A stretch of DNA of 64,000 nucleotides from contig LATX02000175.1 in the NCBI GenBank assembly GCA_001466705.2, forward strand, positions 1 through 64,000. Direction: 5' to 3'. Position 1 is the first letter of the stretch. Each line of letters opens with the position of its first letter. Origin of the DNA: Moniliophthora roreri. Taxonomy: Eukaryota; Basidiomycota; Agaricomycetes; Agaricales; Marasmiaceae. The notes beneath the pieces were generated by a model. That model was given only the letters and a program-made list of their open reading frames with translations, was not told the origin of the DNA and searched no databases. This document shows positions 58,130 to 64,000 of the stretch, in pieces. Both the position numbers and the translations under genes were made by a program.

Positions 58130-58536
58130 AGTCTATGTAGCCTTTTCCTCCTCTGAATTTCCTGTTCTCTCTGCTAATGGGTTGGCTTCAATGTCAACCA
58201 TCTGTACATGTGATCCAGTATTCAAATTCCCAGATCCTGGACCTGCTCTATTGGCAAAGTGAAGAGATGACACAACCTGGTTCATGCTTGTTTGTTCAAT
58301 AGTTTTGCCAGCAGCTGCCCGTATAATAATCAATGTTGGAGCAATTCCCTTAAGTGGCATTTTGAGTTAATTAATAATAATAAAGGACAAAATGTTGAAC
58401 ATACAGCAATCTGATACACAACAACTGAAAATGAAAAAGGCACTGAACCAAGAACCTTTGGATCAGCCAATAATCCATAAACAACAGCAGTAGTGAGGAA
58501 GATAGAGTAGAGAATTCCACTCTTCAGGCTAACAAG
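58130..58536 (-). pseudogene. Multi-pass membrane protein, C-terminal fragment (copy 2)
   Basis: Paralog of 49722-50905. The last transmembrane segment (GILYSIFLTTAVVYGLLADP) and VVYQIA join through a 56-bp intron (GTATGTTC..CACTTAAG, about 58348-58403) to the tail GIAPTLIIIRAAAGKTIEQT and VSSLHFANRAGPGSGNLNTG, ending EEEKAT-stop near 58133. The visible part is open after splicing. The 5' part is lost at the N at 58537. Confidence 0.5.
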
Positions 58537-58547
58537 NGAGGTGAGGG

Positions 58548-59090
58548 TGTTACAGACTTTTTTATTAAACACTTTTTCTTTTTCTTTATTACTATTCTGG
58601 GCAAGTTAGCGCCCAACATTATGCTTCTCTTTAACATCTGGACTCGTCCACATTCCCAGCTCCCTTTTCCGATACTTATAACGTCATAATGATTTCACTT
58701 ATTCCATTAGTTTCCATCTCCTTCCGATGACATCGCTTATGATGTCAAATTACTTATTTATAACTTCGTCGACATTCTACCATATTCCATTGCTTTCTAC
58801 TTGTTTGACAAACAACGATGTCGATCTCACATTTGTATCCAAACGAGTAACTACAAAGGATGTATAAGTAGATAGTTTTCTGGGTCTAAGCTCTTCAGCT
58901 TGACCTAGTTTAATTAAACTTGTGTTCAGCCAACGAACGAACTTCTGAACTTTAGCTTTTCTAAAGCTAACTCTCAAACTTGAACTTTACTCCTTCAAGA
59001 AGGAAATCTTCCTTTCTTGTCGAAGTTAACTCCGCATCACTTAGTCAAGTGGTGTTGAGTTGTTGTCGTCGCTGCGCAAGTGACGTAACA
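58548..59090 (+). mobile_element. Solo LTR of family B, target duplication GAGGG
   Basis: 543 bp, TGTTACAGACTT..GTGACGTAACA, with GAGGG at 58543-58547 and 59091-59095. It has a TATA-like box (GTATAAGTAG near 58861). It is inserted in the third ORF of family B element C; only 10 bases of the ORF remain beyond it before the N at 58537. Confidence 0.93.
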
Positions 59091-59095
59091 GAGGG

Positions 59096-59774
59096 AGTCG
59101 AGTGACTCGACCTTAAATTTGACGTCGGGATCGGGAGTGGGGTCAGGATAAACGAGGGCATCGTTGGGTTTGGGGGAGGAATGGGTAGCGGGGTGAAGTC
59201 CGGCTTCGTTGCTTGTGGGTTCTGAAGTGAGCCTGGAGATAAGGCTCCAAGTGTCGTTGATGTCGGGGCGGGGGTATCCGTTTCTGTCAGTTCGTCGTCC
59301 GAGACGGTCGAGGAGACTGAAGGTGAGGGGATCAGGGTATTCTGACATCGCTCTGGGATCTGCAGGAGGGGGCATGGACAAATGGGGGTGGAAGGGAAAG
59401 GTGGACAGTACCGTGATAGGACCTTCTAGTCCTAATTGATAATTACAGGTGTACATCACCTGGTTTGCAATCTTGAGACTGCAGCTTTCAACAATTCTTT
59501 TGAATAGCTTTTGTTGGGACCTAAGGAAAAACAGGCTTTTGACGCAGGGTTCCAGTCGGTTGTGTTGATCAGCGGCATTTCGGATTTGATCATCGTATTG
59601 TTTGGTATTGAAGAGATGAAGGAGTTGATAGGGGTTTGGCTTGAGGCCGTTTGGGTAGGTGATGTTTTCTCTGTACCTTCCTTCTCCCGACACAGTAGGA
59701 ACAGGGCTCTGGTTTCGGGCTGGCTGGCTGCCAGCAAGAGAAGAGGAAGAGGCGGCGGCAGATGCATTGGACAT
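59096..59774 (-). pseudogene. Family B third ORF (element C), truncated by solo LTR
   Basis: Starts at ATG 59774 (MSNASAAASSSSLAGSQPAR), two bases after the pol TAG (59777-59779). 226 codons remain before the LTR. It is homologous to the 34430-35791 ORF: TYPNGLKPNPYQLLHLFNTK, DDQIRNAADQHN, LFFLRSQQKLFKRIVE and LGLEGPITVLSTFP align with TYTGPFHPSPFELLFLVNT and its following segments. The zinc-knuckle end is missing because of the LTR and gap. No in-frame stop in the visible part. The shared position and sequence show this ORF is a stable component of family B. Confidence 0.75.
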
Positions 59775-59776
59775 AG

Positions 59777-62700
59777 CTATGTTGGAATGGGAATGGGGTC
59801 TTTGGGCTTTATGTGATGTTTCTTTATATATCCCTTGAGGAGGTCTAGACAATTCACCATTCCTTCTATTCGAATCCATCGGTTATGAGACAAATCATAG
59901 CCAGTGTATGACACGAGGAATTCTCGTGGTCGCTTCTTCGGTCTATGTCCTACTACCGCTTCTACTTCATATTCTTCGAACTCTTCAATAAGATCTGGGG
60001 GTGGTTCCGTAAAGCTCGGTCCGTGGGCTTCGGTCTGTTTGAATGGTGATAGTAGGGCCGCATGGAAGACAGGGTGAATTTTCCACTGATAGGGAAGGTC
60101 TAGTTTGTACGTTATGGGTCCGAGTACCTTGAGAATTTTGAACGGTCCTTCCCGTTTTGGGGCTAGCTTTCTTGATGGGTATCCCGTGGCTAAGTTCTTC
60201 GCTTCTAGCCAAACCTTCTGTCCTTCTTTGAACATATCTAGTTTCTGTTTTTCCCTTCGTATCATCTGTTGTCGTGCCAGCTCTAACAGGCTCGTCGTTT
60301 CTTCTCTCACCCTTTTCAATTCCTGAAGCCGTTCTTCTACTGATGGAATCGTCGTTTTCTCGAATACTGTCGGAAGTGGACGAGAGTGATATCCCATCAT
60401 CATAAAGAATGGGGATTTCTTGAGGACTGAATGAGTTCGATTGTTATGGGCAAATTCTGCTAAGGGGAGGTACTCCTTCCATCGAGTTTGTTCCTTTGAA
60501 CAGAATGCTCTGAGGTAGACTTCGACTTCCTGATTTACTTGTTCCGTTTCTCCATCCGTCTGTGGGTGGAATGCCGTGCTCATTGAATGTTTGATAGATA
60601 GTTGCTTTCCCATTTCCTGAAACACTTCTGCTGCGAATCTGGGGTCTCGGTTGGATATAATACGATCCAGTAGCCCGAACCTTTTGTAGAGGTGTTGGAT
60701 CAGCATTTCTGCTATCTTGGTGGCATCCGTTGTTTTGGCGCATGGAGTAAAAATTACCCCCTTCGTAGACGAGTGGTCCACCACAACTAAAATTGAATCC
60801 ATTCCGTCGCATTCGGGTAGATCTGTGATGAGGTCCATAGTACAAACCTGAAAGGAGAAGGAATTTGACACCGGTGGTATAGGTTGAATTGGGGTTCTTG
60901 TTGGATGCGTGTTAATTTTAGATTGTCGGCAAACCACGCAACCATCGACAAAAGACCTGATGAATTTAGCCATCCCTGGCCACCAGAAGTCATGTTGTAC
61001 TTGTTCGATCGTATTCCATTGCCCTGGATGTCCTACTTCCGGAGTTTCGTGAATGGATTGTACTATTCGTCGGCGGAGATTAGTGTCATTGGGCACATAG
61101 ACTCTTCCTTGGAAAAGGAGTAAGTCTCCCTTAATTTCCCAATCGGATAGTGCAGATTTGATCGGCAGCATGCCCTGTTTCAAAAGTTGTTCCAGGGCCG
61201 ATTTGTGAAAATCGTCCGGGCCTAATCATTCTGCTATGTCATCCTTCAATCCTAGATCGATTCCTTTGATGAAAAGTCATTCTGGCAGTACCACGATGTC
61301 TTCATTGTCACTATCGACATCATCTTGTTCATTGCTTCGCCTTGACAGGGCGTCCGCTTGGGAGATTGATTTCTCTGGGACATGCATCAATCCTAGGTCG
61401 AATTCTGATAGAAAGAGACTCCATCTTGCTTGTTGTCTGTTTAGTTTCTGTGCCATTCAGAAATATGTCAGGTTCTTGTGGTCTGAAAGAACCACAATTT
61501 TAAATTTTCCTCCCATGAGGTAATGACGCCATTCCATCAACGCCCGATAGATTGCGAGCAGTTCTCGATCATAGATTTCGTAGTTTCGTTCCATGGGAGA
61601 GAGTGATTTGGACAAGTAACCACATGGATGCCATTCGCTGTTGGTCCCCCTTTGTCTCAGCACAGCTCCCATGGCCCATTTGGAAGCGTTGGCTTCTATG
61701 ACGAACGGTTTGTCAACATCTGGCATGACCAGGATCGGTTCTGAAAGGAACTTTTCCTTTAGAAGGTCAAAAGCTATCTGGCATTGTTTTGTCCATTCGA
61801 ATTTTCGATTCTTCTGCAAGAGATCATTTAGCGGTCTTGTGAGATGCACGTATTTCCTGATGAATTTCCTGTAGAAGTTTCCAAACCCTAAAAACACCCG
61901 TACCCCTTTTACTGTCTGTGGGGGTTCCCAATCAGCTATTCCTGCTAGCTTTACTGGGTCCATGGCAATATAACCAGGACGAATAACCATTTCCAAGAAT
62001 ACCACTTCTATTATGTCGAACTCACATTTCTCCAGTTTAAGGAACAGGTCGTGCTTCTTGAGGTGACACATGAGCCGTTCCATGCGTTCCTTGTGTTCGA
62101 TTCGATCCTTGGAAAAGAGGAGAATATCATCCATGTATACTACGCACCATCCTTCATCGATAAAATCGGAGAGGATGTCGTTCATGAAAGCTTGGAAGGT
62201 GGCGGGGGAGTTACTCAATCCGAAGAACATAACTGTGGGTTCAAAAAGTCCTCTATTTGTCTTGAACGCGGCTTTCCATTGATCTCCGTCTTTTATCCTG
62301 ACATTATTGTACCCATTTCGAAGGTCGAGCTTCGTGAACACCGTCGCTCCTTTCAGTTTGTCGAGAAGTTCCGAAATTAAAGGTAAGGGGTAGGCATTCT
62401 TTACTGTCCCTTTGTTGAGTTCTCTGTAATCCTGCGTAGGCCTCAACACTCCTTTCTCTTTCTTGGCTATGAAGAAGAAGGGAGAGGCCATTGGGGATTT
62501 TGATTTACGAATATATCCCTTCCATAGGTTTTCTTCGAGGAACCTGTCTTGCTCTTCCTGTTCTGCAGGGCTTAGCAGATATAGCTTGCAGTTCCTCGGG
62601 ACAAAGTCTGGCTTGAGATCGATCACATGATCATATGCCCTAGCAGGTGGAAACCGTTCTGCCTTCCCTTTCTCGAACCGGTCTCGATATCCCAATAGGT

Positions 62701-63277
62701 AACCGGGGATAAGCTCCTCAATCTCCTTCTTGACAGTCTGTTGCTGGTGAGCCATTTCCTGTGATGCTGTGATTTTAGCCCCTATGAGGACTTCAGGTTC
62801 GAAATTGTCTAGGACGCCCTGAAACCTCTTGATCTGGATCTTTTGTCGAGGTTGGAATTGTATCTCCCCCGTCTCCCAATCGATCACAGGGTTGTGATAC
62901 CTTAACCATGGAAGTCCTAGAATCATGTCTTCGTCTCCGATACCCGAGATCATAAAGTTCTCTCTGAATTCCTTTCCAGCAATTTGGAACTCTAACTTCA
63001 CAACATGTGTTACCCATGCTGTTTTGTTGGCTGTTCCATCAACATTGAAGACCCGAATCTTCTCCAGCAATTGAATCCATTTCTTCCTGAGCGTTCTAGC
63101 AAGCCCTGTGCTTATGAATCTTCCTCCTGCTCCCAAATCCAGCAAGGCCTTTGTAATGTTTTTTGTTCCCACTTTGTACTTGAGAGGAATATGCATAGAA
63201 TTTTGGTCCATTTTAGCTAGTACAAAGTGTGAGATAACTATCGGCGGTGGAGACATCGTCCTCATTCGCTGTTTCAA
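59777..63277 (-). pseudogene. Family B pol (PR-RT-RH-IN-chromodomain), element C
   Basis: Frame 63277-61457 holds the protease region (LAKMDQNSMHIPLKYKVGTK then LLDLGAGGRFIS, where DLGA replaces the catalytic DSGA), RT with YMDD at 62126-62137, and RNase H (EANASKWAMGAVLRQRG, with Asn where Asp is usual in EADASK). Stops at 61457, 61277 and nearby separate it from frame 61183-59777, which holds integrase (HPGQWNTIEQVQHDFWWPGM, CVVCRQSK, MDLITDLPECDG, IISNRDPRFAAEVF with Asn for the catalytic Asp, ETEQVNQEVEVY) and a chromodomain (REFLVSYTGYDLSHNRW). Loss of several catalytic Asp residues shows it is dead. It ends TAG two bases before the third ORF. Confidence 0.9.
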
Positions 63278-64000
63278 AAACCCTCCTGTTCCATTAGATC
63301 GAGAAGGAAGTCCTTGTCTTCTTTCGGCTGCTTGTTCACCAAGGCCCTAATTTTGGCAAACCTTTCTTCTCTCATAAGCTTCTTTGGCTCTTCCTGTCTT
63401 CGCTCATCCTTTTTCAGCGCATCCAGGCAATCTTTGATGTGGTGTCCGCCTTTTCCGCATCTGAAGCACAGTCCTTTCACCATATATTTCTTCTGATCTA
63501 TCTCCGTGATCTGTTTGATGGCGACGTCTTTCTTCTTTCTGAAATTCCTTTGAGGCTTCTTTCCTCCATGTTCATCGTCCCATGTTTTTCCGTATTCTAG
63601 AGCCTGTTTGTAGCTTTCGTCGAATAAAATAGCGGTGTTCATCCAATCCTTAATCGTAGTGGGGGCTCCTTCTGGTCTTGTCATAATTTTGAGAGCTAAA
63701 CTTCTAAGCAACCCCCTTTTGAACGCTACGATCTGTGCTGCATTGTTATACCCTGTCTGCTTCGCGAGATAGGTGAACTGATATGTATATTCATCGGCTC
63801 TTTCCTTCATCCTTAGGTCCTTGAGCTCGAGCTGTGCTTTTAGAGCGGGGTTGAGAGGTTTGAAAGAGGTCCTGAAGTCATCTAAAAACTCTGCCCAAGT
63901 GACCTTTTCAGCATCCGCGTCGTATGCAAGCAACAGGTCAGTCTTATCATTCTTCCAGAACTCTCCTGGTCCGTCCGTCATGTATGAGAGAAGGAAGAGC
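63274..64000 (-). CDS. Family B gag (element C), cut by window edge
   Basis: An open frame continuing past the window end. It has the gag capsid-like segment (KVTWAEFLDDFRTSFKPLNP, LKDLRMKERADEYTYQFTYL), a basic linker and the zinc knuckle CFRCGKGGHHIKDC (CX2CX4HX4C). It ends EQEGF-stop with the same G GGT TTT TGA junction as elements A and B, and pol continues in the -1 frame. Confidence 0.85.
   Translation of the reverse strand, partial: LFLLSYMTDGPGEFWKNDKTDLLLAYDADAEKVTWAEFLDDFRTSFKPLNPALKAQLELKDLRMKERADEYTYQFTYLAKQTGYNNAAQIVAFKRGLLRSLALKIMTRPEGAPTTIKDWMNTAILFDESYKQALEYGKTWDDEHGGKKPQRNFRKKKDVAIKQITEIDQKKYMVKGLCFRCGKGGHHIKDCLDALKKDERRQEEPKKLMREERFAKIRALVNKQPKEDKDFLLDLMEQEGF
63277..63283 (-). 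promoter_or_regulatory. Putative -1 frameshift site, family B gag/pol (element C)
   Basis: G GGT TTT just before TGA (63274-63276). Conserved with elements A and B although the surrounding coding sequence is strongly diverged. Confidence 0.72.

Overview
The window looks like draft sequence from a basidiomycete fungus, most likely an Agaricomycete. The reasons are spliceosomal introns of about 50 bp with GT..AG ends, chromodomain-bearing Ty3/gypsy elements, a KDZ (Kyakuja-Dileera-Zisupton) transposase next to a TET/JBP-like dioxygenase, and a RecQ-like helicase of the kind expanded in mushroom genomes. I see no intact single-copy host gene; the window is a nest of decayed transposable elements. 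Eleven single-N gaps (3058, 9129, 29387, 32356, 33060, 33457, 33813, 38892, 40257, 46321, 58537) all sit in repeats, and at least one is flanked by an exact unmerged overlap.

Three LTR-retrotransposon families dominate. Family A (LTR about 450 bp, TGTGATG..CATCACA) has two gap-truncated minus copies (3059-8120, 9130-12988), one full-length plus copy (20355-26502) and a solo LTR (45118-45506). Family B (LTR TGTTAC..GTAACA, 5-bp target duplications) has coding copies at 33904-38891 + 38893-40256, 40258-42812 and 58538-64000, plus solo LTRs at 4579-5150, 56707-57201 and 58548-59090. Family C (about 1-kb LTR, TGCTGTAA..AGACA) is at 1-1793, 8121-9128 and 44029-46990. A and B both encode gag then pol in the -1 frame (protease, RT, RNase H, integrase, chromodomain). 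Family B also carries a third, gag-like ORF directly after pol, with two CCHC zinc knuckles.

From 13.4 to 27.0 kb there is a decayed KDZ-type DNA transposon region: a 2-oxoglutarate/Fe(II) dioxygenase resembling TET/JBP (plus, 13409-14960), two poorly conserved plus-strand genes (15.7-17.5 kb), and a convergent KDZ transposase (minus, 17619-27008) split by the full-length family A element with a 6-bp target duplication. From 27.0 to 33.9 kb lie a 94-bp tandem duplication, a 926-bp terminal-inverted-repeat element, and several related repeats built of TTATAATG-type motifs around a tRNA-like (box A/box B) core, mixed with GC-rich gene fragments.

From 42.8 to 58.5 kb there are a RecQ-like helicase pseudogene cut by a family C LTR, a DDE transposase pseudogene inside long inverted arms, two paralogous fragments of a multi-pass membrane protein, and large stretches without recognisable genes. 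Premature stops in many elements are CGA to TGA changes relative to other copies in the window, a pattern expected from cytosine methylation and deamination.
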